A stretch of DNA of 64,000 bases. Origin: Protopterus annectens (Eukaryota > Chordata > Ceratodontiformes > Protopteridae). A program made the position numbers and the translations under genes. This document shows, piece after piece, positions 53,921 through 64,000 of this stretch (position 1 is the stretch's first letter; every line of letters starts with the position of its first letter). Under the pieces are notes generated by a model. It searched no databases, was not told where the DNA came from, and saw only the letters and a program-made list of their open reading frames with translations. The stretch covers positions 1,615,035,618-1,615,099,617 of the forward strand of contig NC_056725.1 in NCBI RefSeq assembly GCF_019279795.1. Direction: 5' to 3'.

Positions 53921-55700
53921 CAGTAGGAGAGGCATTAGAGGCAGGGACCAGGGAGGAGTATGTGTTAGGCTCCTCAGGAGTGGATACCAGTGTTGCCTTG
54001 GCCAATCTGGAGCAATCAGTATCATCCTCGGTTTGTCTGTTCTTGCTTTCAAAAGCACCTTGGGCAGAAGTGGGAATGCATAAACTGTCCATGCTGTCCA
54101 ACTGAATGAAAGGGCGTCCACTTTCCAGGCCTTTGGATGAAAGGTCCTTGAACAAAACTTTCAGTTGATGGTTCCTGTGGGAGGCAAAAAGATCTATGTC
54201 TGGCCTCCCCCACGCTTGGATTATCTCTGTAAACACCTGAGGATGTAACTTCCATTCGTGGATCTGTCATATTTCTGCTTAGAGTGTCTGCCAGTGTGTT
54301 TTCCAGTCCTGGCAAGTACTGTGCTTGAAGTTCGATTTGTCTTTCCAGAGCCAAGTTCCAAAGAGTAATGGCTAGTCTGCACAAGGGGTATGAATGTGTT
54401 CCTCCTTGTTTATGTACCACATTACTGTGGTGTTGTCTGTTCTTATCAGTAATTGTCCTGGATGTAGGAAGTCCTTGAAAGCTGTAATTGCATTTATTAC
54501 TGCTAGCATTTCTTTTTGATTGATGTGAAGGTGCTTTTCCTTTTGGGACCATCTGCCGTGAATGCACCTGTCATTCATGAATCTGAGGCGTCTGTGGTTA
54601 TGACTTGTTTTGCTTGAGGCTTGCAGAATGGAAGGCCTGTGTTTACTTGACATGCTTGGGCCCACCATAGAAATTCCTTTTGCAAACATGGAATTATTGG
54701 TATAATTGCTTCCAAACTGTGACTGTGTTGAGACCATAGATTTTTTTAGGTACCATTGAAGTTTCCTCATATGCAGCTTTGCACATGGGATTAGAAGAAT
54801 GCAAGATGCCATGAATCCCAGAGCCTGCAGGATTTTCCTTGCAGTAAGCCTGGTACTTTTGCTAGTGTTTCTTGTTTTTCTGGTGTAAGATATGCCATCT
54901 GGGTGTTTGTGTCCAAGTTGGCACCCAGGAAGGTTATTTTCTGAGATGGTGTTAGCCTTGATTTCTCCTTGTTGATGGTATATCCCAGAGAAAGCAGTAA
55001 CCGTGTCACATATGCCAGATGTTCCAGTAGTATGCTTGCTGTCCGCTTGGATCAGGCAGTCGTCCAGATAAGGGTAAATTTGTATCCCTTGAAGTCTGCA
55101 GTAGGCAATCACTGATGCCAGGCACTTTGGCTTATCTACTGCGCCCAGAGTATTCAAAGGGCAATGCAGAGAATTAATAGTGGATTGAACCTGCAAGAAA
55201 TCTGAGGTATCTTCCGCAGCTTTGTCTGATTGGGACATGCAGGTATGCCTCCTTGAGGTCCAATGTTACCAGCCAAAACTCCTTGCCCAGCATGGGAAGA
55301 AGTTGCTGTAATGTGAGCATCTTGAATTTTGGCACGAGTAGGAATGTGTTTAGGATGGATAAGTCCAAAATGGGTCTCCAGTCGGTTCCTTTCTTGGTAC
55401 CAGAAAAGTCTTGAATAAAAACCTTGACCTTGTTGGTGTGTAGGTACCTTTTGTATAGCTCTCATGTTTAGGAGCTTTGAAATTTGCAGTTGTGCCTCTG
55501 CCCTTTGATTTTGTGGCAGGTTTGGCATGCCTCTCATTTTGGAAGAGTGTGAAATTGAAATTTGTAGCCTCTGTTTATAATGTCCAGTATCCATTTGTCT
55601 GTTGTGACAATATGCCAATTGCTTGCAAATAATGCTAGTTTCCCTCCCAAAGGTGCTGTCAGCTGAGACTTGCTTGGCATGGAAATGAGGGAGTCATTGG
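53577..55700 (-). pseudogene. DIRS RT, RNase H and Dam-like region (element E)
   Basis: In order are LTAPLGGKLALFASNWHIVT (about 55600-55665), LSILNTFLLVPKFKMLTLQQ, VTLDLKEAYLHVPI (about 55235-55275), a damaged motif B (the STAPRVF stretch is scrambled at about 55125-55150), YPYLDDCLIQ (about 55045-55075) and LGFMASCILLIPCAKLHMRK. RNase H follows with KEMLAVINAIT, TDNTTVMWYINK and LADTLSR (about 54290-54510), then IDLFASHRNHQLKVLF and ILIAPDWPRQHWYPLLR of the Dam-like region (about 53975-54200). The frames change at least five times. Confidence 0.86.
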
Positions 55701-55711
55701 GTTTGCTTCCT

Positions 55712-57384
55712 TTATTGTTGTGCACTGTCTTCACCACCTCTTGGTGCTGGAGATTGCCATTGTCTGCCTCTATATGATCCTTGTGATTGTCCTCTGCCCC
55801 AGCGCCTGTATCTACCTCTTTGGGGCTCGTCAGTGGCTGGAAAGGACCAGTTTTTTGAAGGCCAACTTCTGCTAAAACGTGGTGGTTGGACCTGTAAGAA
55901 AGCCTTGACAGTTTGCATAGATTTGGCTTTTTCTTCCATTTTCCGTAGTATGTCCTCAGCATTAGTACCAAATAGTACATCCTTTTGTAAAGGAGCATCA
56001 AGTTTAGCTTTCACATGATCAGGTAAATTTTGTTCCCTAAGCCAGGCATGTCTGAATGACTGATCCTGTGGCAGCCGCTTTACTGGAAGCCTCTAGGGCA
56101 TCATAACCACATTGTAAGGTGTGTTTACCCACTTGCTCCGCACTATGCATCATATCCTGTAACTCTTTAAAATCTGGTTGTTCAGGTTGAGACATTTTGT
56201 TCCTTAATTGTGATAACAGGTACTGTTGATATTTAATCATATGAAACTGACAGTTTAAGGCCCTCATGGCTAGGGTGGCCGAGGTATATACCTTTTTACC
56301 CCACCTTTCTAGAGATCTGGATTCCCTTTCTGCAGGGAGTGGATTCTTGGCAGTGGAGGCCTTTAATCCCTTGGGGCCTTGTGAAATGGTTTCAGGGTCA
56401 GCATTATGGCCTTTGTAGAGAAATTGGTGAGAGCTGGGTACTCTGTAATACCTATCGGGTTTTACTGGTGCAGGAGGCAGAGAATCAGGGTTAAGGCAAG
56501 CCTCCTAATAGACATCATCCAATACATCCAAAACAGGGGGTATAGCCAGAGGTCTGTGCTGAGGTAACCAAAGAAATTCCCTAAGTCTTTTCTTGGAATC
56601 TGAAAAGTCTTGGCCTTCCCAATGGAAGTGTTCCCTCAAAGTGTGCAAGGTTTCCCCAAAGAAAAATCCTCAGGAGGGGATACAGAAGGAATGGACTGTT
56701 CTGCATCCGAATCCTCAAAAGGGGAGTAAGTGTGTTCCTCTGCATCAGAATGTTCTGATAAAATGGATCCCTGATCAGAAGAGGGAGATTCTTCCTCCAC
56801 TCTGGGTCTCTTGTCAGGAGGGGGCTGAGAACCTCTGATAAGAGTAATTAAAACCTCAGCCATTTTAAGCATCTGTTTCTTAGGCATGGGTCCAGGAGAT
56901 GGGCCCTGTGCAACAGGCCTCGTGGGATGCCTGGCTGCTTTGGATTTAGTAAAAGCCTTTATTGAAAAAGAAGATGAGGGCCTAAATACACCATGGGTGG
57001 AGGTGGACCTGTCCACATTAGTAGGCTCGACATTAGCAGGGGCTTGTTGTAGTCTGGGAAAGGACCGAGGACCCAGCGGTCTCGGTATAGAGAACACCGC
57101 CAAGGTAGTCAGGGACTGCAAAGGCTCGCTGAGAACCGGACCACGTGTAGCCTGTTTTGGCGTGGTGTCGGCGGGACCGCTGGTCCTTTTCCTTGGCGTT
57201 TTGGACAAAACGGTAGTCGGAGTGTCCGACATCTTATAATCAAAAGCTTTACCAAAGTAGTGTTGGGATAGTGCTTATTGAAGGTAGCGTGGTCTGGGCC
57301 CAAACAAGCTATGCAATGGGAATGGAAATCCTTATGCGGTATTTGCTTCCCGCAAGAAATACAATTATTAACATTTTCTGACAT
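55712..57384 (-). pseudogene. DIRS gag-like protein (element E)
   Basis: It starts at 57384 with MSENVNNCISCGKQIPH, then CIACLGPDH; the last CxxC of the array is deleted. Further blocks are SFSIKAFTKSKAA, MAEVLITLIRGSQ, the acidic FEDSDAEQSIPSVSPPEDF, a frame break at about 56640-56660, ALNCQFHMIKYQQ (about 56230-56260) and KAKLDAPLQKDVLFG. The RG-rich C-terminus (RGRYRRWGRGQSQGSYRGR, about 55760-55820) is followed by a TAA stop at 55712. This copy shows the natural gag C-terminus most clearly. Confidence 0.82.
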
Positions 57385-57385
57385 C

Positions 57386-57647
57386 GGTCTGAGGCAAGAA
57401 AAGTTTCAACGGGTACTTAGCTTTAAAGAAGACTTTGGTTCCAATTTTTCGTAATTCAGGAGCTGGCCGACCGCACTTGCGAACTGCTTCTGCTGCAAAA
57501 AGACTGAAGAACATGGCCTGTGTCTTATATACTCTGGCCTTACTGACGCCAGAAGAGTAAGCGATGACAACCGATGCCGGACCAAGACTTTGCCGACTGA
57601 GGTGAAAACCCATCTGTGATTACTGCAGCTGTATGCACGATGAACAT
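57386..57647 (-). promoter_or_regulatory. Right terminal repeat of DIRS E
   Basis: The minus strand carries TCTGGCGTCAGTAAG (about 57538-57553, CRE-like with a change), a TATA-like TATATAAGACAC (about 57523-57534) and CTTCAGTCTTTTTGC (about 57495-57510). The outer part is shorter than in B, with small deletions. Confidence 0.5.
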
Positions 57648-58839
57648 TTGGGTGGCTGAATGTTACGGAAGCAGACAGTAGACACCCATAGTGGCACCAT
57701 GACATCTGTAAGACATACTGGAGTCACCATAGTAGCCAGTACTACACAGGGTGACAAAACCCACTGCGGGAAACGTGCTGAGCAACATGTCTGTCCATAA
57801 GACCCACACATGCCAGTCAGGACGGTTCACATACCCAACAACAGTCTCAGCCAGCAGGACAGGTGTAGACAAACCCAAACAGAGCCCTTGCCATGGCCCC
57901 AGAATGATGGCTATGGTTAACTCCCCCCCCCCCCCCCAGGCCTACACAGACAACACAGCACGGCAGGCAGTGGGATGTTAGTTCTAAAGGGTAGGAGGTC
58001 AGACAATAATATGTAGGGCAACCAAAGCCACGATCTGTAATACACTGGTATGCCTCTAGTCAGCATGATAGTTAGCAATACAGAATGAAATGGAATACCT
58101 GACATACCAGTACAGTCATAGCAAATGTGTGTAGAAATGTAGAAACAGTCGGGTGTGCACCCCCTCCACGCTATGCAAAAATGTAGTAACAGTCAAAGCC
58201 AAATGATCGATGGATACCCTGCAGAGACAGCATGCTACCTGTCTGTGTACAACACCAATGGTCAGTACTGCAGCACAAACTACCTGGATACGATCCACAC
58301 ATTCAATACAGACTGCCATACTGGGCATGCTCACACACAATCAAATGAAGGCCATACCTGCAAACACTAGTTGATCACACATATCTGGCAGTTGCAGTTG
58401 TTAGTGCAGACACTTGTCAGTATGCACCACCCATGCCTTGCACACACAGTGGAGAGGAATACAGACATATATGTAAGGACAACACACTATAAAAAGCCAA
58501 AGGTAGATGCACATAGATGTGCAGAAGAGGGTGACCGTTTCAAGGAGCCATACAGGCCTGTCCCACCCAGCACACAGCCAAAGGGCCCCAAACACATGAG
58601 GTGCAGATGTCATTCACTGCAGATAATAGGCACCAGTATCTGTCAGTATTACAGACTATGTGGTGTACGTGCCAGCTGTGCAACATGACTGTACAAGGAA
58701 GTAGTAATTTAGCAGCTGTATACACGTACCTGTGAAATATGACCCCGTGTGTGTCTGCATGTGGCGTATCAACCCCTAGATGAACGGGTTATGTCCCATG
58801 CGCACACACTCTCCTCATGCCCTCCCCATAGCCCTACTA
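57648..58839. other. Unassigned sequence with a C-run
   Basis: DNA to the right of DIRS E. It contains a run of C at 57921-57937 and several short ORFs, such as 58371-58688, without recognisable domains. It may be the other side of the Harbinger element into which E inserted, but I found no shared terminal repeat. Confidence 0.35.
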
Positions 58840-59903
58840 TGACAAGCCTGCTGAGGTCATTCTATGTGAAATACACCTTGGGGAGAGTTGTTGTCCAGTA
58901 ATCTCCGTGGCGCGTTCCGTAACTGCGTACTGCTGTAGTGTGATAACCTAGTTAGGTAGAAGTTCGAATCCCAGACTTGGCAACTGTGTGTGTGTTTGTG
59001 TGCGTGTCTGTCTGAATGTGTACAGAGCAATGCTTTTTAGGGTACTCACACTGCCTACAAGTCATATACTCAACTTTGAAAAGGCTGCTGATGTCATCCA
59101 CCTAGAAATACCCCTCTGGGAAGGTTGTAGCCCAGTAATCTCTATAGAGCGTCCTGTAACCGAGTAGTGCTGTTGTTTAATAAAGTAGTTGGGTAGCTGT
59201 TCTAATCCCAGACATGTCAAGTGTGTGTGTGTCTGTCTGTGTAGAGAGCAATGCTTTTTAGGGTACACACACTGCCTACAAGTCACATACTCAACTTTGG
59301 CAAGTCTGGTGATATCATCCACCTAGAAATACACCTCTGTGAAGGTTGTATCCCAGTAATCTCCGTAGTGTGTGCCATAACTGCATAATATAGTGCGACT
59401 TAGAACTCTGTTAGGGTTACATCCCCAACCGTGGATGTTGTGTGTGTGTGTTACAATGTCTGCGTAGGGAGCACTGCATTTTAGGCTGGTCATACGCAGT
59501 ACATTTCAAATGACCTACTTTGGCAATCCGGCTGATGTCATTCATTGAGAAATACACCTCTGGGGAAGGGGGTTCTCAGTAATACCCGTGGTGAGTCCTA
59601 TAACAGCTACATGCTGTAGTGTGATACAGACCTCTGTTAGGGGGTTCTATACCCACACATGTCGGTTGTGGATCTTTTGTGTGTGTGTCACCGTCTGAGT
59701 AGGGAGCAATGCATTTTAGGCTAGTCACACGCAGCACATTTCAAATGGCCTACTTTGGCAATCCTGCTGATGTCATTCAGTGTGAAATACACCTTTGGGG
59801 AAGGAGTACTCCAGTACTCTCCATGGCTCGTACTATAACCGCGTAGTGCTGTAGTGTAATAAACTAGTTAGGTAGGGGTTCTACTCCCAGACATGACAGG
59901 TAG

Positions 59904-59911
<8 letters not shown>
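58840..59911. repeat. Tandem array of about 230-bp units, five copies
   Basis: The segment CTGATGTCAT and neighbours recur at about 58851, 59088, 59309, 59532 and 59766, with periods of 237, 221, 223 and 234. Each unit has a CCAGTAATCTCCGT-like stretch, a TGCTGTAGTGTGATAA-like stretch, a B-box-like GTTCGAATCCCAGAC (clearest at about 58963), a TG-rich run, and GCAATGCTTTTTAGGGTA or a variant. Units 1-3 resemble each other and units 4-5 form a second subtype (GCAATGCATTTTAGGCT). The array ends in the TG repeat at 59905. Confidence 0.9.

Positions 59912-59934
<23 letters not shown>
59905..59934. repeat. (GT)15 microsatellite
   Basis: An uninterrupted run of about 15 GT units closes the last unit of the tandem array. 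Confidence 0.97.
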
Positions 59935-59937
<3 letters not shown>

Positions 59938-60179
59938 AACTCGTATCCTGTGTGGAGGCGGTTGTGAGTGTGACACCTGTGGCCAATGTGGAGCGGGTTT
60001 TGCATATTTCTTATATGTCGGACCTACTATATATAACAATGTCCACGATACAGGGATAACAGATGTGAAATAGCTGAGAGGCTGGGGTGCAAAGCCATAC
60101 CCATACATGTGACATCAAGGCCAGGCAACCACAGTTAGCAACCCCAGTATTACCCAGAGCACACACTTAACCTATGTCT

Positions 60180-60182
<3 letters not shown>

Positions 60183-60219
<37 letters not shown>
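60183..60219. repeat. (CA)n microsatellite
   Basis: About 18 CA units without interruption. It produces a spurious Cys/Val-rich ORF on the opposite strand. Confidence 0.97.
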
Positions 60220-60220
<1 letters not shown>

Positions 60221-63200
60221 CCCTAGGCAACAGCCAATATGTGGGTAGTACACTGTATATTGACCACTGATGGTAACTATGGAGTGACAGCAGCGGGCTA
60301 CAGAGGGCATGGCACCCTGCCCATCTGTCCATTATGCACGCACATGCAGACAGTGTACCTCCCCCATGTTCCCCAATGGACACCTGCAACACCTGTGGTG
60401 CCATCACATGTGGCCCAGAAAGGACATACCATGCCTGACAACATGCCCTGTATGGACAGATGCCACTGACACCAGGGTATGCCGTTAGCATGCTATCAAT
60501 GCAGGTGCAGGGTAAACCTACTGCCCATTACCAGTACCCGCCACAGATGGGCAAGACTGGCACATCTGATGATAATCTGTGTTCACAACATGGGCCAGAC
60601 ACCCCAGGTACAGTTCCACATGTCACTGTACATGCATGTGGGAGATGTGCACATCCCAGACACTGTCCATGTCATGGACTAAGAAACACATACATGGCAA
60701 GTGATGCACAGCATTGGCCACACACAACAGTCACCCAGGTGACTGGATGGGGGAGACAACACCCACCTGTGTGGGCAAATGCAGAAACTACAGCCCTAAG
60801 CCACAACGCAGACCATTGTCATGTGGCCTGATGCCAAGGTATACCCATCACCTAGCCTTGTATAGCCTGCTGGCCCAGTCGACCACCACACACCCGTGCA
60901 GACATGCACTCATGTATGTCAGTACTGGCACCCTGTGTGTGTGTGTTGTATGGTGCGTATGTTCACATTCACACACACTACAATCGCCATGGGCATACTG
61001 AAGCATGCTGTCTGATGTCAGACACCTCCTCATACTCTCTGCCATACAACCTCCATATGACCCGTGTGGTGCATATGATACCTGCACAGTGATGTGTTGT
61101 GGCAATCCCCCTACTGGTGATTTGTACTCCTGGCCCTGTCAAGTGTGTCAATGTGTGTGTGTCCCTGTGAGAGTGTGGCTGTGTTGACGCTAGCACCTGT
61201 TCATGCGGACAGGCACGTGTATGTCACCTACCGTATAGCTACCTATCCCTGTTGCAGATGTTACCATCACATATATGTTCTGAGGTCTCCACAACAGGTA
61301 ACCCTGCACAGAACTGCGATAGTGCTACATAGTCGTCAGGGTTTGATACCCTGTGCTGGTAGGTTTGAGACACAAACATGCTTCAGTTTTACTCTCCCAC
61401 CCCTCCCTGACATATCTTTGCCTCTGTCTGCCTCTCCCACTCCCTCTCTGGTGGATGTGGAGACTTACACCTGCTTTGCTTTGGCAACAGCATATTATTT
61501 TAAGTGATGCTCATGATCAGCTGATGGCCTCTGCACGAATTGCAGCCCTCCCCTAGCTGACTGCATGTGGAACAGCTGTGGTAACATTCCCATAGCAAAT
61601 TGCATGGAAACACACCGCAATATCTAGGATCATCATGTTGGTGTTCGCCCTTTTCATTGACTGTGAACAGGAACTAGCTCTGTTGTTTGGAGAACAGGAT
61701 CTCAGATGGATTGGGGATTTACCTCTAACAACATACACTGTGGAAACAGGGCAACACACAGGAGGGAGATGTGCCTGACCCGACTACAGACTTAAGTGCT
61801 GCTATACTGCATTTGGAGTTATGTTGGTTTAACAGTGTGTGTGTGCGGATATGGCTGTCCTACATGTCTCAACACCTGTCAGGTCAGTTCCATGTTTATG
61901 AGGAATCCCCATCTGCAAGGTCATCTGCAGACTGAGCAGTGTGTTGTGCCTTTGATTTCATGTGTTACCCATGGAGTATCTATCTGTGGACTGCAGAAGG
62001 TAGTGTGAGGATTGTAGTCTGTAGCTAGTGAAAGCCGTGACAGTTACTGACTTCATATCCCTCATAGGACATATGTTGCAACAAACCCTGTTACAACAGT
62101 ATATGTATGAGGTTATCACAGCAACATGTCAATACTGGCCCTGTGTATGTGCTTCCAGCCACAACTCTGTCAACCTTTGTACATGTCGTGCATGAAGTGG
62201 TGCATATGTGCTGTACACCATAATTAGTGTCATAATATTTGATAAGCCAGTGATATATCAGACTGCTTCACGTTATGTACAGTAGGGGGTTATATTTTAT
62301 GACATAACCTGGACATTCTGTGGATGTTTGTACAGTACTGAGGTCTGTGTACTTATGGTGAATGTCGACAGTGTGTGTATTGTTAATATGTACTTTCGCC
62401 TGTGTACAGACCATGGTAGATGTCACTGTTCCAGTTCCCGTACTATCTGATGTTATATGCTGCTCCAATGTATGGTACCGTATTGGTGTACACGTTTGTA
62501 GGGCCATACACACACATGTCCCATACCACAGACAGCCATCAGACCAAACTGTGTAGCAGCCCAGTATATGTAGGGTCAGTCTGAGAGTGGCACATATGAG
62601 GATGGTGTCGAACAGATAGTCCATATATTGTAATATTATGCTAGCTTAACATATGTGGCTGTGGCTGTGTTCACATTGGCTGCGGTTATGCACTTTCACA
62701 CAGGCATATCTTACCCTGTGCTGTGACATGCCTGTAGAGCCTACTAAATATGCAGGTACATGTGCATTCCCCCACAGTAGATGTAGGCCAGTGTTCAGCC
62801 AGTCTGCCTGTAGCCTGCACAGTGCATTGCTACATGCCTAGCAGCTTAGTGTACTTACCCAGTGAGATGTCATGTGCAGATACTTGCCAGATGTACTGCT
62901 GCCAGGCCTCCCTTAAAAGTCATGTATGTCAGACAGAGCAGTGGGATGCTGCACAGATGTCAATATCTAGTGGGTAGTATGTGGCCATGGCACCCCTGCA
63001 CCAGCGGTTATGTGTCTGGCCAGACAGAGGTGTGTGAATGCATAACTGATGGTGGCAAATGTATACCAGTCATTGTGTGTTATACCCATCTACATGGCTG
63101 TCTACATTCATATTGTCAGGCATGGTACGCATGTTTTGCACTAAGGGGTTATGTGTATACGTCTGGACTGTACAGAGTATGTCAATGTCCACATATATTG

Positions 63201-63480
63201 GCCAATATCTCTGCTGCAGTCCACAGGGGCATTACCTGCTAGCAGTGGTACTTTACTATGATGTCCTTTGGATGTCTGTCAGTAGCCAATGGCACACGTT
63301 ATAAGCAGATGTGACCTCCAACACAAGCCATGTCTGTGAAGACAATCCCAATGACAGTAGCAATAGTTTACTAATATACCTGCTATACATACAAGACATC
63401 CCCTTACACTACGACTTTGGGACTATACGGGTTGGGGTAGGGCTATACTCAATGTCCAGGACATATGGTGGAAATATATG
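60220..63480. other. Unassigned TG/CA-rich sequence
   Basis: About 3.3 kb without a recognisable gene. ORFs on both strands (for example 60460-60831, 61145-61507, 62862-63242) are short, rich in Cys, His and Thr from the TG/CA bias, and match no family I know. Base composition resembles 57648-58839, so both may belong to one large unknown repeat. Confidence 0.4.
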
Positions 63481-63502
63481 TATATATAATTATCCAGATC
63501 GC

Positions 63503-63513
63503 CATATATATAT

Positions 63514-63568
<55 letters not shown>

Positions 63569-63571
63569 TAT

Positions 63572-63616
<45 letters not shown>
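63503..63616. repeat. Compound (TA)n/(CA)n microsatellite
   Basis: Alternating TA and CA runs in the order TA, CA, TA, CA, TACATA, CA, about 114 bases in all. The run is purine-pyrimidine alternating throughout, a type of DNA able to adopt unusual structures. ORFs crossing it are artefacts. Confidence 0.97.
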
Positions 63617-63617
<1 letters not shown>

Positions 63618-64000
63618 GTACACGTGTAGTACTTCCAATTACCACTGTCATGGCAACCACCTACTATAAATCCCTACATCATGTGGGCATGGTCCCTTTA
63701 CATTCCCTGTGTGATGGACATCCTTCCTGTGTGTGGGCATCAGTGTTCCAGACAGCAGGTAGCAAGTAGAAATACCTCTTACAGGAGAACCGGCACACTC
63801 AGGCCAGCCACATATTTGTAGGAGGTTCAGGAACTACAGAGTGTGAGTAGAGTTGTGTTATGCTTTGTATAGTACTGGTGTTACAGGGTGTGTGTGTGTA
63901 TACATACTACTTTACATTGGAATGCAGTCTGTCTGCATAGCTCACAACTGTGGGACTATCCTGCTGGCCAGAGGTATGGTTATCATGTTATGTCTGTCCA
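63617..64000. other. Unassigned sequence to window end
   Basis: No gene, exon or known repeat is recognisable in the last 384 bases. Confidence 0.4.

Larger units (their letters stand above)
52667..57647 (-). mobile_element. DIRS retrotransposon E
   Basis: A 4981-bp copy from AGTACAGTTTTG (52667) to GATGAACAT (57647) with flanks AGGGAA and TTGGGTGG and no target duplication. The left inverted repeat is reduced to about 75 bases and merges with a damaged internal complementary region (about 52750-52840). Coding order on the minus strand is as in B. Many small deletions are seen: the RT motif B region near 55130-55150 and the recombinase near 53340-53400 have lost sequence. The element is non-functional. 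Confidence 0.92.

Noticed and set aside
1-57647. Endogenous retrovirus or LTR retrotransposon
   Set aside because: RT and RNase H are present, but there are no direct LTRs, protease, envelope or DDE integrase. Inverted termini, ICR and a tyrosine recombinase point to DIRS.
58840-59911. CRISPR-like array
   Set aside because: Repeats are 221-237 bp, diverged and contiguous, with no short direct repeats separated by unique spacers, and the DNA is vertebrate.
60150-61507. Short Cys-rich ORFs as possible secreted peptides
   Set aside because: No consistent signal peptide or Cys spacing; the Cys and Val content follows from TGT/GTG repeats on either strand.
63423-63769. Cys/His/Thr-rich ORFs over the microsatellite
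   Set aside because: They are translations of TA/CA dinucleotide repeats.

Overview
The window is vertebrate nuclear DNA made mostly of transposable elements, inside one host gene on the minus strand. The only host coding sequence I recognise is the 3' end of a DEAD-box RNA helicase matching DDX47: three exons at 17564-17634, 17340-17469 and 7999-8124, with good splice sites, helicase motif VI and the lysine-rich C-terminus. The next upstream exon is not visible, so that intron probably runs for more than 46 kb to the right edge. Such long introns full of DIRS retrotransposons suggest a large-genome non-amniote vertebrate. An amphibian such as a caecilian or salamander is my best guess, a lungfish is possible, and the species cannot be fixed from the sequence.

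Layout. 1-5855: diverged DIRS element cut by the window edge, with a second truncated DIRS (2438-4668) inside its gag. 5856-11471: hairpin repeat, a tRNA-type SINE with a perfect 18-bp target duplication, the DDX47 last exon and 3' UTR, intron, and a second SINE. 11472-16995: DIRS B. 17340-17634: two DDX47 exons. 18010-31013: a SINE, a minus-strand CR1-like LINE and a plus-strand LINE of the same kind, the latter split by DIRS C (24701-30160). 31593-41330: an old DIRS holding a LINE scrap and a younger DIRS G, which itself carries a 0.57-kb inverted-repeat insertion. 42640-43600: L1-like remnant. 43676-49237: DIRS D, then a duplicated 73-bp flank around a stray DIRS terminus. 50065-52440: SINE and PIF/Harbinger transposase remnant. 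52667-57647: DIRS E. 57648-64000: TG/CA-rich DNA with a tandem array of about 230-bp units and no recognisable gene.

The DIRS elements cover well over half the window and all point the same way as DDX47. In transcription order each carries gag with a Cys/His N-terminus and RG-rich C-terminus, reverse transcriptase plus RNase H, a Dam-methylase-like stretch, and a tyrosine recombinase, between inverted terminal repeats. Just inside the left repeat lies an internal complementary region that is the exact complement of the right end joined to the left end, the hallmark of DIRS1-type replication. Most younger copies have a visible active-site lesion or multiple frameshifts, so none looks autonomous. 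I see no microbial-type system; the most informative structures are the DIRS termini, the zero-duplication insertion into the LINE, and several fold-back or tandem structures.
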